Below, one piece after another: positions 50,874 to 59,342 of a stretch of DNA of 64,000 nucleotides. The position numbers were made by a program, and so were the translations under genes. Within the stretch, counting starts at the first letter, position 1. Every line of letters starts with the position of its first letter. The DNA is taken from assembly GCA_965227535.1 (NCBI GenBank), contig OZ245761.1:372001-436000 (forward strand), given 5' to 3'. The notes below the pieces were generated by a model that worked only from the letters and a program-made list of their open reading frames with translations, did not search any database and was not told where the DNA came from. This DNA is from SZUA-430 sp965227535 (lineage in GTDB: Bacteria; Pseudomonadota; Alphaproteobacteria; Micropepsales; Micropepsaceae).

Positions 50874-51137
50874 TCTCCATTGCGTGAGTCCCGTTTTAAA
50901 CTGAGCATCCGGCACCTGGACGCCGCTTTGCATCGAGACCATAGCAGGAATGAAATACGCAAAGGTCGCGATCCGCTCCGCCACGATGATGACCATTGCC
51001 GCGAGCCACCAGGCACGCTCGGGGCCGGTGCTTTGCCACGCCGCCAACAGGCTCGCCAATGTGAGAAGTGTCAGCGGGACGGTTGTCACATAGGCCCAGA
51101 ATTGCAGCCCGCTGTTGGGCCAAGTTTCACGCGCTAT
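50859..51137 (-). pseudogene. Truncated membrane-protein gene (DUF1772-like?)
   Basis: The frame reads WPNSGLQFWAYVTTVPLTLLTLASLLAAW, then WWLAAMVIIVAERIATFAYFIPAMVSMQ: two to three helices of what looks like a four-helix DUF1772-type protein. There is no start codon of its own except an internal GTG at 51089. The C-terminus (RYGDT, stop) is coded by the REP-like palindrome. Both ends are therefore missing. Confidence 0.5.
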
Positions 51138-51143
51138 GCCGCC

Positions 51144-51821
51144 TCACTCGCCGTCCAATTGCGCATTATTGAGCGCGCGCGTCGCGTCGTCGGCTTGGTC
51201 ATCATCCGCGCCATCGTCGCTCGGTGAGAAGGAGCGCGCTTCGTGCCCTTGCTCGTCAGCACTCATCCCGCCTTCTTCGCCGTCTTCGAGCGCGGCGTCG
51301 CTGGGATGGCCATATTCACTACTGGCGCCCTCTTGACCCGCGACGTCGGCGGGTTCCGCGTCTGCTCCCGTAACAGCGGCCAGCGAATAATCCTTCGAGG
51401 TGTGCGCAGGTCCCGCTTCCGGGGGCGCGATCTTCGGCGGGCGGTCCGTGCTTGCGAGGATCTTCGGTTGAAGAACCGGTTCGGGCAGTACCTCTCGCGG
51501 ATTCCAGTCACGCTCCCATGCCTGTTGAATCTGCTGAGCGCATGCCGTGTTGCCGGGGTCGAGCCGGCGCTTCCACTCGGGGCCAAATTTTGCTCGCGCG
51601 AGATCGACAAACTGCGAACAATGCGCCACTTCCGCCGCGTCATACGAGGCGACCGCACGCACGGGAACGCTCACGATGCTGTGCCAGGTGCCAGCCATCA
51701 GGGGGGCGAGAAAACAGACCGTTGCAAGCCCGACGACGAAGGGCAGACGACGTGTCAGAACCGCTCTAGAAGCGCCGTTATCCATTCCGATGTTCTGCGC
51801 CATGCTGTCGCCTGCTTGCAT
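51144..51821 (-). CDS. Single-pass membrane protein with acidic tail
   Basis: 225 residues from ATG 51821. ATG 51803, with AGCAGG upstream, is equally possible. One membrane helix near the start (LPFVVGLATVCFLAPLMAGTW), then a small domain with two Cys (VAHCSQFVDLARAKFGPEWKRRL, NTACAQQIQQAWERDWN) and a long disordered Pro/Ala/Asp/Glu-rich tail. No family recognised. It is probably anchored in the inner membrane with the tail in the periplasm. Confidence 0.55.
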   Translation of the reverse strand: MQAGDSMAQNIGMDNGASRAVLTRRLPFVVGLATVCFLAPLMAGTWHSIVSVPVRAVASYDAAEVAHCSQFVDLARAKFGPEWKRRLDPGNTACAQQIQQAWERDWNPREVLPEPVLQPKILASTDRPPKIAPPEAGPAHTSKDYSLAAVTGADAEPADVAGQEGASSEYGHPSDAALEDGEEGGMSADEQGHEARSFSPSDDGADDDQADDATRALNNAQLDGE

Positions 51822-52048
51822 TGGTGAAACACCAAGCAGCGGCTTTAGTTGCAGTGTGAGGGTCCAATCGACCCTCGGTGCCGAACGGACGTTTCCACAG
51901 GAGACCATAATTCAGGGCGCGCGGGGTCTAGCATCAGTCGCCGCCGCCGAAGGGGAACTCGCGCGACGATGGCTGGCTGGTCTAGTCGTAGGCCGAACCG
52001 ACGAGCGCCGGCACCGACGACGCCGTGACGTCCAACGGAGAGACCGGC

Positions 52049-52258
52049 ATGCGCGCATTCATCATCGCCATGACACTCGTGGCCACGGCCGCCCCAGCTT
52101 TCGCCAAGACAGCCACAGCGGCTGCGGTTTCGCGACTGAAGAAGAGAATCGCGCGCGCTCTGTTCAGCGGCATCAGCGAAGATGAAGCCCGCGCCGCGAC
52201 GCAGATGCTCGCGAAAGCAGGCGCCGGGGAAAAGGATGATCGCACCCGAGGTGTCTAA
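52049..52258 (+). CDS. Chimeric small exported protein with a MarR-derived tail
   Basis: 69 residues: a signal peptide (MRAFIIAMTLVATAAPAFA), then a 45-residue stretch VSRLKKRIARALFSGISEDEARAATQ that matches the C-terminal helix region of the MarR protein at 35097 (VSRLKKKIARALFSGISEEEARAATQ) through to the last residue. DNA identity is roughly 85%. GGAGAG is 7 bases before the ATG. Replacement of DNA-binding domain by a signal peptide makes a regulator role impossible. Whether it is expressed is unknown. Confidence 0.6.
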   Translation: MRAFIIAMTLVATAAPAFAKTATAAAVSRLKKRIARALFSGISEDEARAATQMLAKAGAGEKDDRTRGV

Positions 52259-52458
52259 CCCGCCCCTGTACGCAGCGTTGTCTGCTTCACGCCCACCGCC
52301 TGTATCGGCGATCTCCCGGCGCACGAGACTACCGGCGCTAACGGCCGGGGTGCCCATACTCGCTAGTTCGTGCGTCGCGTCCGGGAAAATGAAATCATCG
52401 TTGCTATCGCCTCCTGTCGACGCCGCCAGATGGGGTTTCTACCCGCTATGAGGGTCTT

Positions 52459-53655
52459 ATGAGGTCTCCACCAATCAGCGCCATCCCCCGCACGGTCTGG
52501 GCAATCGGTCTGGTAAGCTTTCTGATGGATGTTTCGTCAGAGATGATCCATTCCCTGCTGCCGCTCTTCCTGACAACAACCCTCGGCGCGAGCGTCGCGT
52601 TCGTGGGCCTTATCGACGGCGTTGCGGAATCCACGGCGGCGATTTCTAAGATATTCTCCGGATACGTTTCGGATAGAATGGGACGCCGCAAGCCGCTTAT
52701 CCTCCTTGGCTATGGTCTCGGCGCATTGAGCAAGCCACTCTTCGCGCTCGCGGTCGGTCCGCTCGCGGTGTTGGCCGCCCGGTTTGCAGATCGCATTGGC
52801 AAGGGCCTGCGCGGCGCGCCTCGCGATGCGTTGATCGCGGACGTCACGCCATTGGAAATTCGAGGCAAGGCGTTTGGATTGCGCCAGGCACTCGATACCG
52901 CGGGCGCGTTCACCGGACCGCTGCTCGCCATCGCGCTGATGGCGCTATTCGCAAACAACATGCGCGCGGTGTTCTGGGTCGCGATCATTCCGGCAATTCT
53001 TGCCGTTGTGTGCGTCTTGGTCGGAGTAGAGGACCGCGCGGTGCCGGCGAACGAGACCAAGGCGCGACCGCCGATCCGGTTGAGAGACCTCGCAGAAATT
53101 GGAAGGCCATTCTGGATTGTTGTCGCGATCGGGGTCGTCTTCACGCTCGCGCGGTTCAGTGAAGCGTTTCTCGTGTTGAAAGCGAACGCCGAAGGCCTGC
53201 CGCTCGCGCTGACGCCGCTGGTTCTGGTCGTGATGAATATCGTCTATTCGCTGGGCGCATATCCTGCAGGCGCATTGTCTGATCGGCTACCAGCTGGCAG
53301 CCTGTTGCTGTCGGGATTGGTTGCACTGATCGGTGCCGATCTCGCGCTCGCCTTGCTGCCGGGGCTTGGCGGTGCCTTTTTGGGGATCGCGCTTTGGGGT
53401 CTGCATATGGCGCTGACCCAGGGCCTGTTCGCCAAGCTCGTGGCCGAACACGCGCCGGAAACCTTGCGCGGCTCCGCCTTTGGTCTGTTCAATCTGGTGA
53501 CCGGCGTGGCGCTGCTGTTTGCGAGCGTCGTCGCGGGGCTGGTCTGGGATCGCTTCGGATCAGCAGCGACGTTCCTGGCCGGCGCTGGTTTCGCCGTGCT
53601 CGCTGGCTTCCTCGTGCTCGCAACGCAAAAGGCGTTCGCGGTGGAAAGACGATGA
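52459..53655 (+). CDS. MFS transporter (12 TM)
   Basis: 398 residues with about 12 helices. Motif A-like DGVAESTAAISKIFSGYVSDRMGRRKPLILLGY, and the characteristic GKGLRGAPRDALIADVT segment, place it in an MFS group often found next to metal or arsenic genes. A second half-repeat has AYPAGALSDRLPAGSLLLSG. A proton-coupled exporter is likely, substrate unknown. It is followed on the same strand by a DUF3703 fusion and phytochelatin synthase, which suggests metal tolerance. Confidence 0.87.
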   Translation: MRSPPISAIPRTVWAIGLVSFLMDVSSEMIHSLLPLFLTTTLGASVAFVGLIDGVAESTAAISKIFSGYVSDRMGRRKPLILLGYGLGALSKPLFALAVGPLAVLAARFADRIGKGLRGAPRDALIADVTPLEIRGKAFGLRQALDTAGAFTGPLLAIALMALFANNMRAVFWVAIIPAILAVVCVLVGVEDRAVPANETKARPPIRLRDLAEIGRPFWIVVAIGVVFTLARFSEAFLVLKANAEGLPLALTPLVLVVMNIVYSLGAYPAGALSDRLPAGSLLLSGLVALIGADLALALLPGLGGAFLGIALWGLHMALTQGLFAKLVAEHAPETLRGSAFGLFNLVTGVALLFASVVAGLVWDRFGSAATFLAGAGFAVLAGFLVLATQKAFAVERR

Positions 53656-53915
53656 GCCTCTCGGTGAGCTCGAATGACCATGACCGCTGAACTCCGGTCT
53701 TTGCAGACGCCGTGGCAGGAATCGGTCCGACAGGTCATCGCGAGCGCACCTTCACAGCAAACCCATTAGCTCGCCCGGACACGCCAAACTGCGGAATACG
53801 CCGACCTTGAGCAGCGGCCGTAGGCGACCTCGTAGCCCCTCCGTTCAAGCGGCCCCAGTCGGGCAGCCGTAGATATTTCGCATGAACAAACGCGTTCGCT
53901 TGGAAGGACATTCCC

Positions 53916-54692
53916 ATGGAATATATTGTTGGTGTCGCGCTCGCCCTGGGCGTCGGGCTCTTTACGACCGTCGCAGGATTCGACCGAGATCGCTCGCTCT
54001 ACCCGGTAATCCTGATCGTGGTCGCATCGTACTACGACCTGTTCGCAGTCATGGGTGGCGGGTCGGCTCTAGGTTGGGAAACCGGCATCTTTGCCGGCTT
54101 TCTGGTCGCCGCGATTGTCGGATTCAGATCGAATCTCTGGATCGTCGTTGTCGCTTTGGTGGGGCACGGTTTCCTTGACCTGATGCATAGTCGATTGATC
54201 GCGAATCCGGGCGTGCCGGCTTGGTGGCCGATGTTCTGCCTTAGCTATGACGCGGCGGCTGGGGGGTATCTCGCCTGGCGGCTCCTTTCAAAAAAGATCG
54301 ACGCGACAAACAATTCGAGCTTCGGCAGTCGGATCCGCTCTTATGTCGACGCGGAGCTTGCCGCTGCTAAAGCCGCTGAGTTTGCGGGCGATCCGTCAAG
54401 GGGATTCCGTCACTTGGAGCGCGCGCATGTATTGGGCCAGCGATCGACGGTGCAACACGTCCGCGTGCACCTGCACATGCTGATGCGGGGGATTCGCCGC
54501 CACGACCTACGTGAAGTCATCGGTCAGAGCTTACGCGTGATCGGCGCCGCCACGATGACTTGGCTAGGTCTCGTGCCGCACGGCAATACCGGCGGTTCCA
54601 ACGTCAGTGGGTTCAAATCCATGGCGATTCCTAGTGACCTCGCCGGTCTAATCGCTGCGGCGCGCTCTCCAGCTGCAAACTCTAACCGGTAG
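53916..54692 (+). CDS. Membrane domain fused to DUF3703
   Basis: 258 residues. Residues 1-125 carry about four helices (YIVGVALALGVGLFTTVAG, YPVILIVVASYYDLFAVMGG, GIFAGFLVAAIVGF, WPMFCLSYDAAAGGYLAWRLL). Residues 145-250 are DUF3703: GFRHLERAHVLGQRSTVQHVRVHLHMLMRG, then LVPHGNTGGSNVSGFKSMAIPSDL, with conserved His residues. DUF3703 usually occurs as a separate small protein near mercury or other metal-resistance genes. The gene ends 8 bases before phytochelatin synthase. Confidence 0.8.
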   Translation: MEYIVGVALALGVGLFTTVAGFDRDRSLYPVILIVVASYYDLFAVMGGGSALGWETGIFAGFLVAAIVGFRSNLWIVVVALVGHGFLDLMHSRLIANPGVPAWWPMFCLSYDAAAGGYLAWRLLSKKIDATNNSSFGSRIRSYVDAELAAAKAAEFAGDPSRGFRHLERAHVLGQRSTVQHVRVHLHMLMRGIRRHDLREVIGQSLRVIGAATMTWLGLVPHGNTGGSNVSGFKSMAIPSDLAGLIAAARSPAANSNR

Positions 54693-54700
54693 GGCGAGCT

Positions 54701-55417
54701 ATGGACCAAACGTTTCACCGGCGCCCGCTGCCAGACAACGCGATCGCCTTCTCCTCGCCGGAAGGCAGAGGCGTGTTCACCGAAGCCATGGCGACTGAAG
54801 GGCTGAACGGATATTTTCCGCTCGCGGAGCAGTTCCACACGCAGTCGGATCCGGCTTTCTGCGGACTTGGATCGCTGGTCGTAGCGCTCAATGCGTTGTC
54901 GATCGACCCTGGACGGCAGTGGAAGGGGCCGTGGCGATGGTTCTCGGAGGAATTGCTCGACTGCTGCGTCCCGCTCACGGACGTGCGCGAGCGCGGCGTG
55001 GACGTCGATGAATTTGCCTGCCTCGCGCGCTGCAATGGCGCCGATGTTGAAGTCCACCGCGGCGACGTTTCCAGTCTTGAAAAGTGGCGCGCCGCACTCG
55101 CAATAGCGGCAAGCGGGGAGGCCGTGGTTGTGGCGGCGTACGATCGCGCCGCGATCGGACAAACCGGGAGCGGCCACTTCTCGCCGATCGGCGGTTATCA
55201 CTCGACCAGGGACCTGGCGCTCATTCTCGATGTCGCTCGTTTCAAATATCCGCCACACTGGGTGTCGGCCGAGCGTCTTTGGCGGGCGATGGAGGGAATC
55301 GATCCCACCACGGGCCGATCTCGCGGATGGCTGATTATTCGCCCGCACATTGGGTCGCGGAACATCCGCTCGACCGCGTGTTGCGTGCGCGAGGACGCAG
55401 CGAGGATTGACCGGTGA
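54701..55417 (+). CDS. Phytochelatin synthase-family protein
   Basis: 238 residues, the size of bacterial PCS-like proteins. The papain-like triad is intact: Cys54 (SDPAFCGLGSLVVALNAL), His159 (GSGHFSPIGGYH) and Asp177 (LALILDVARFKYPPHWV). Bacterial homologues mainly hydrolyse glutathione to gamma-Glu-Cys, and some make phytochelatins, which chelate Cd and other thiophilic metals. There is no signal peptide, so it should act on cytosolic glutathione. It is coupled to the DUF3703 fusion gene (8-base gap). Confidence 0.93.
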   Translation: MDQTFHRRPLPDNAIAFSSPEGRGVFTEAMATEGLNGYFPLAEQFHTQSDPAFCGLGSLVVALNALSIDPGRQWKGPWRWFSEELLDCCVPLTDVRERGVDVDEFACLARCNGADVEVHRGDVSSLEKWRAALAIAASGEAVVVAAYDRAAIGQTGSGHFSPIGGYHSTRDLALILDVARFKYPPHWVSAERLWRAMEGIDPTTGRSRGWLIIRPHIGSRNIRSTACCVREDAARIDR

Positions 55418-55483
55418 GGCAGCGTTCGCGCGAACTCATTTCACAGAACTGGCTGAAGCGACCCGCCATACGGAGAATGTCGG

Positions 55484-56485
55484 ATGAAAGCGATTGTTTA
55501 TCATAGGTACGGCCCGCCCAACGTCGTCGCACTTGCCGAGGTGCCAAAGCCAACACCCAAAGACAACGAAGTTCTGATCCGGATTCACGCGACCACGGTG
55601 ACGACCGGCGATTGGAGAGCGCGAAGTCTCCATCTGCCCGGCGGGTTCGGGTTCATGGGCCGTCTCGTCTTCGGAGTCTTCGGACCGCGGCAGCCGATCC
55701 TTGGAACGGAGTTGGCCGGTATCGTCGAGACAGTCGGCAAAGCGGTGAAGCGCTTCAATGTGGGCGATGAGGTCTTTGCTTTCCCCGGCGCGAGCTATGG
55801 CTCCCATGCGCAATACCGAACGATGGCAGAAGACGGTCTGATCGCCATCAAGCCCGCGAACCTGTCTTTTGAAGAGGCCGCAGCCCTGTCGTTTGGCGGG
55901 ACGAATGCGTTGAAGTTCCTGCGCGACAAGGCCGCCATCAAACAGGGCGACAAGGTTCTGATCGTCGGCGCGTCCGGTGGCGTTGGCACGGCCGCGGTCC
56001 AGATCGCAAGGCACTTCGGCGCCGAAGTAACTGGGGTCTGCAGCACAGCCAATATCGAGCTCGTGCGCTCGATTGGTGCGAATAAGGTGATCGACTACAC
56101 CAAGGAGGATTTCGCCAAGCGCGGCGAGACCTATGACATCATCTTCGATACGACGGGTACTGTCCCGTTTGCGCGATGTGAACCTGCGTTGAAGCCGGGC
56201 GGCCGCTTGGTCGCGGTTCAGGGAACGTTGGCCCAAGCGCTGGGGATCGGTCGGCCATCAAAGGCGGGCGGCAAGAAAGTCATCGCTGGAGTCGTGACAC
56301 CACGCGTGGAAGACCTGCAGTTTCTCGCCAAGCTGGCTGAGGCCAAGGAGTTCAAACCGGTAATTGACCGCAGTTATCCACTCGAACACGCCGCCGAAGC
56401 GCACGCCTACGTCGACACGGGCCGCAAGAGAGGAAATGTCGTAGTGACGGTTAAGCATGCCGTTTCCGATCGAGTCGCTGCCTAG
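55484..56485 (+). CDS. NAD(P)-dependent alcohol dehydrogenase / quinone oxidoreductase
   Basis: 333 residues of the MDR superfamily: MKAIVYHRYGPPNVVALAEVPKPTPKDNEVLIRIHATTVTTGDWRAR start, LGTELAGIVETVGKAVKRFNVGDEVFAFPG, and the nucleotide site VLIVGASGGVGTAAVQIARHFGAEV. The zinc-binding Cys/His ligands of alcohol dehydrogenases are absent, which favours the quinone-oxidoreductase (zeta-crystallin) branch. It lies 66 bases after the phytochelatin synthase gene and may be a separate unit. Confidence 0.9.
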   Translation: MKAIVYHRYGPPNVVALAEVPKPTPKDNEVLIRIHATTVTTGDWRARSLHLPGGFGFMGRLVFGVFGPRQPILGTELAGIVETVGKAVKRFNVGDEVFAFPGASYGSHAQYRTMAEDGLIAIKPANLSFEEAAALSFGGTNALKFLRDKAAIKQGDKVLIVGASGGVGTAAVQIARHFGAEVTGVCSTANIELVRSIGANKVIDYTKEDFAKRGETYDIIFDTTGTVPFARCEPALKPGGRLVAVQGTLAQALGIGRPSKAGGKKVIAGVVTPRVEDLQFLAKLAEAKEFKPVIDRSYPLEHAAEAHAYVDTGRKRGNVVVTVKHAVSDRVAA

Positions 56486-56810
56486 CGCTCGCCATCCAGA
56501 AAATCGAACTCACAGCGCGACGCCCAGGAACGGGAGAGATCCTAGAGGTCATTTGTCTCGTGAGTGCTCTTTGCCGAATTATCTGCGATAAAGGCTATTC
56601 GGCGGCCCAATTGCGAACCTTATCAACGACCGTCCTCGGCGAATTCGAGACACTAGTGGCGTCCAAATCGAATGTCTTGAGATGGCCCTTTCCAGCCAAT
56701 TGAAAGTCGGTTGTCGATTGAGCCAACTACCCCGTCGATAGATTGAAGTTGACACTGCGTCTATCTTTGCGCTCGACAGAGCGTACAGCCGTCAAAGATG
56801 GGGTCCCCTC
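56486..56810. other. Intergenic, 325 bp, ends in the leader of repeat copy 2
   Basis: 56486-56682 shows no gene. 56683-56810 is the duplicated upstream region of the cupin gene (see the 1112-bp repeat). Confidence 0.5.
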
Positions 56811-57287
56811 ATGAGCGCCGAACCAAAACCTATGCCGACGCCGCTTGCGCTGCACCGCGGTGAAAAAGACTTGCCATTCGTGCCTTATCAGGAGCGCGCC
56901 ACGTTCCAGCTTCTCCAAGTCGATATCGATTCCGGCCTTTGGGTCGTTCGCCTGCGCGCCGAACCGGATGTGACCATCCAGCGCCACAGGCACACTGGCG
57001 AGGTCTTTGCTTTCACGATCCAGGGCGCGTGGAAGTATCTCGAGTATCCTGAGGTCAATGTCGCCGGGTCTTATCTCTTCGAACCCGCTGGTTCGATTCA
57101 TACGTTGCATGTTCCCAAGACCAACAAGATCGTCACCGATGTCTGGTTCGCGATCCGCGGCGCCAACCTCAATCTTGACGATCATGGAAACGTCGAATCC
57201 GTGGTGGATGCCGGAACGGTGCTGGAACTTTACCTCGCCGGCTGTCGCCAAGCGGGCCACGCGCGCCCTAACGTGATCGGTGCCTAG
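56811..57287 (+). CDS. Cupin dioxygenase-like protein, copy 2
   Basis: 158 residues identical to the protein at 37034-37510, including the metal motif HRHTGEV and SIHTL. Identity at DNA level is essentially complete inside the gene, so the copy is very recent or kept uniform by gene conversion. It probably cleaves a beta-diketone or hydroxyketone (see copy 1). Confidence 0.8.
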   Translation: MSAEPKPMPTPLALHRGEKDLPFVPYQERATFQLLQVDIDSGLWVVRLRAEPDVTIQRHRHTGEVFAFTIQGAWKYLEYPEVNVAGSYLFEPAGSIHTLHVPKTNKIVTDVWFAIRGANLNLDDHGNVESVVDAGTVLELYLAGCRQAGHARPNVIGA

Positions 57288-57357
57288 AAGCTCTGCGGTA
57301 CTTGCAACTCAACCGAACGGGACGTCCTATTCACGGTGAAAATCGCGGAGCCGGCAG

Positions 57358-57753
57358 ATGGTGATCAGCATCGACCAAGCGACGAGGCTCGCAGAGGGCT
57401 ACACGGCAGCTTGGAACACCGGTTCACCTGAAGCCGTCGCGACGTTCTACGCTTCGGACGGCGGCATTGTCATAAACCGCGGAGCGCCTTGGGCAGGTCG
57501 CGCCGGGGTCGCCCAAATGGCGGCGGGTTTCTTTGCCGACGTGCCTGACCTGTCGCTTGTGTGCGACGGTGTGCGTTGTGCGGGTGATCACGTCATTTAT
57601 CTGTGGACGTTCACGGGAACCCACGCCGCCACGAAGAAGCGTCTGAGCGTCAACGGCTGGGAGGAATGGGACGTCGACGGAAATCTCAAAATCACGGCGT
57701 CGCGCGGTTGGTTCGACGCCGACGACTATGCGCGGCAGGTCGCTGACGCTTGA
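57358..57753 (+). CDS. NTF2/SnoaL-like protein, copy 2
   Basis: 131 residues identical to the protein at 37581-37976; only silent base changes (GAA/GAG and GCA/GCG near the end) distinguish the genes. Same 70-base spacing from its cupin partner, so the pair moved as a unit. Function as for copy 1, a small ligand-binding or isomerase-type fold. Confidence 0.85.
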   Translation: MVISIDQATRLAEGYTAAWNTGSPEAVATFYASDGGIVINRGAPWAGRAGVAQMAAGFFADVPDLSLVCDGVRCAGDHVIYLWTFTGTHAATKKRLSVNGWEEWDVDGNLKITASRGWFDADDYARQVADA

Positions 57754-57924
57754 GTCGAGCGATTCCGAGAAGCCAATGTCGCGAAAGCGGCGAATTGGAG
57801 CCGCATGGCTGCATCACCTCGAGTGACCGGTTTGGAGCAAGTCTGCCGCTTGGCGGGAAGCGCGATAGAATTAGGGACACGTGCCGATCTCGAGCGACTG
57901 GGCGCCCAAGCGAACCGGCATCCC

Positions 57925-58341
57925 TCAATCCGGCGTCACGGCAATCCCGACCGAGTCCCTGATCCCCTCGCGCTCGACCTCCGGCCCGGCATAGCCGATG
58001 CGCAAGATCCGGGTCGAGTTGGTGTAGGGCAGGTTGGCGAAGGTGACCACGCCCGGCTCTTTGGACGTCGGTGTGATCGCGCCCAGCGCCATGACGAGAA
58101 GGTTCGGGTTGCTCAACACGTCGGGATCGTAGGTCACGGTCACCGTATGCGTGGTGTTGCAGTCGCGCGTGAGCGGCATCCGGATAAGAAGCGGTCTGAA
58201 CGTCACCACGTCAGCCGCCCCCGGCGAGAAACTGCACGACGCAGGCACGTTCGCGCGCACTTCGACGCGGGCGCTATCCGCCGATGCCGGCACTACGGCG
58301 AGGCACAGCGCGACCGCAGCCGCCTTCGTCACATGCTTCAT
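57925..58341 (-). CDS. Small fimbrial-type subunit of the chaperone-usher cluster
   Basis: 138 residues from ATG 58341, at a signal peptide (MKHVTKAAAVALCLAVVPASA). The mature protein VEVRANVPASCSFSPGAADVV and LTRDCNTTHTVTVTYDP has the two-Cys N-terminal layout of pilin-like subunits and a final strand DSVGIAVTPD. It is the last gene of the minus-strand pilus operon, 77 bases after the putative adhesin. It could be a minor pilin or spore-coat-U-type subunit. Confidence 0.65.
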   Translation of the reverse strand: MKHVTKAAAVALCLAVVPASADSARVEVRANVPASCSFSPGAADVVTFRPLLIRMPLTRDCNTTHTVTVTYDPDVLSNPNLLVMALGAITPTSKEPGVVTFANLPYTNSTRILRIGYAGPEVEREGIRDSVGIAVTPD

Positions 58342-58418
58342 CCCTGCGCTCCGCGATCGTCCGCCGCCAGAGTCGGAGGAAAGTGCTAACGCTTCCTTGC
58401 GCGGCATGATGTTTCCCC

Positions 58419-59321
58419 TCATTGCGGCGTGACGGTGATGGTGAGCAGATCTTTGTAGGCGCCCGACGGCCGCCCGCTGACGTCGCCGATCGTGACCAGC
58501 ATCGGATAGCTCGCGCCGTCCAGCGACACCGGCGGCGGCACGTTCAGCACGGCCGACCCGCCGGTCAGGGACAGCAGCACGTTGTTGAGCTTCAACCCGT
58601 AGAGCACGCCCGGATCGCTGAGCAAAATCTTGTGCTTGAGCTTGCTCAGGTTCTGCGAGGCGACGGTGATGGTGACGCCGGTTGTCGCGCGCACCTGAAC
58701 CTTGGCCGACCGCGTCTCGCCGTTGGTCAGCGTGTTGAAGTCGAGCTCATCGACGCTCCAGGCGCCGAACGAACCGGAAGCGCCCGCGATGTTCACCTGC
58801 GCGCGCTTCTCGACGATGGCGTTGGCATTTGCGGTGCGCACCGTTCCGAGCCCGCCGCCGCCCGCGCGATAGAGTTTCAGGCTCAGCATGTTGCTGTAGT
58901 TGCCGGCAGGCGCGATCAGGCCCGACGGCACCTTGACCTTCACCGTGATGATCTTCGTCTTGTTCACGCCGCCGGCCAGCGCATGATAACCGCGCGGTTC
59001 GTCGATATCGTTCTCGTAGTCGTCGCCGTCGGTGTTCTCGACGACGTACCGCAAGTTCTCGCCGCCCATCTTGAAATAGCGCGTACTCGACGATCCGGCG
59101 CTCGCGATGGCCAGCGACAACGAACACGGTTCGGACGACAGGTTCACCGCCTCGACCGTAAACACCACGCTCGCCGACACGCCGTCGAACGGATCGTAGA
59201 CGACCGTCGGCACGGCGGAGATGGTGCCGATCTTGGCATTGCACGACGACCCGCCGCCGCCACCGGTCGCAAAAGCAGGCGCCGTGAACAGGAGCGACAG
59301 AGCCGCCAACAACACTGTCAT
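58419..59321 (-). CDS. Putative pilus tip adhesin / large structural subunit
   Basis: 300 residues from ATG 59321: signal peptide (MTVLLAALSLLFTAPAFA), then a beta-rich protein. Residues 25-165 contain SSCNAKIG and EPCSLSLAIASAG; the second half is VEKRAQVNIAGASGSFGAWSVDELDFNTLTNGETRSAKVQVRA, ending LLTITVTPQ. Two-domain architecture with a pilin-like C-terminal strand matches tip subunits of spore-coat-U-type (CsuE-like) pili. The start codon lies inside a palindromic repeat (GGGATGACAG), and the frame continues upstream through repeat sequence, so the true start is uncertain. Confidence 0.65.
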   Translation of the reverse strand: MTVLLAALSLLFTAPAFATGGGGGSSCNAKIGTISAVPTVVYDPFDGVSASVVFTVEAVNLSSEPCSLSLAIASAGSSSTRYFKMGGENLRYVVENTDGDDYENDIDEPRGYHALAGGVNKTKIITVKVKVPSGLIAPAGNYSNMLSLKLYRAGGGGLGTVRTANANAIVEKRAQVNIAGASGSFGAWSVDELDFNTLTNGETRSAKVQVRATTGVTITVASQNLSKLKHKILLSDPGVLYGLKLNNVLLSLTGGSAVLNVPPPVSLDGASYPMLVTIGDVSGRPSGAYKDLLTITVTPQ

Positions 59322-59342
59322 CCCGGAAGCGCAAACATATCC

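Larger units (their letters stand above)
56683..57794 (+). repeat. 1112-bp direct repeat, copy 2 (cupin/NTF2 module)
   Basis: Gap-free copy of 36906-38017. Differences found: AATTGAAAG versus AATTAAAAG, one base before the cupin ATG, two or three in the gap between the genes, and two silent ones in the NTF2 gene. Right flank diverges after CGGCGAA and reaches a fragment of the REP-like element at about 57870-57904. Confidence 0.93.

Noticed and set aside
36906..57794. Composite transposon bounded by the 1112-bp repeats
   Set aside because: No transposase in the repeats, no terminal inverted repeats, and no target-site duplication could be recognised.
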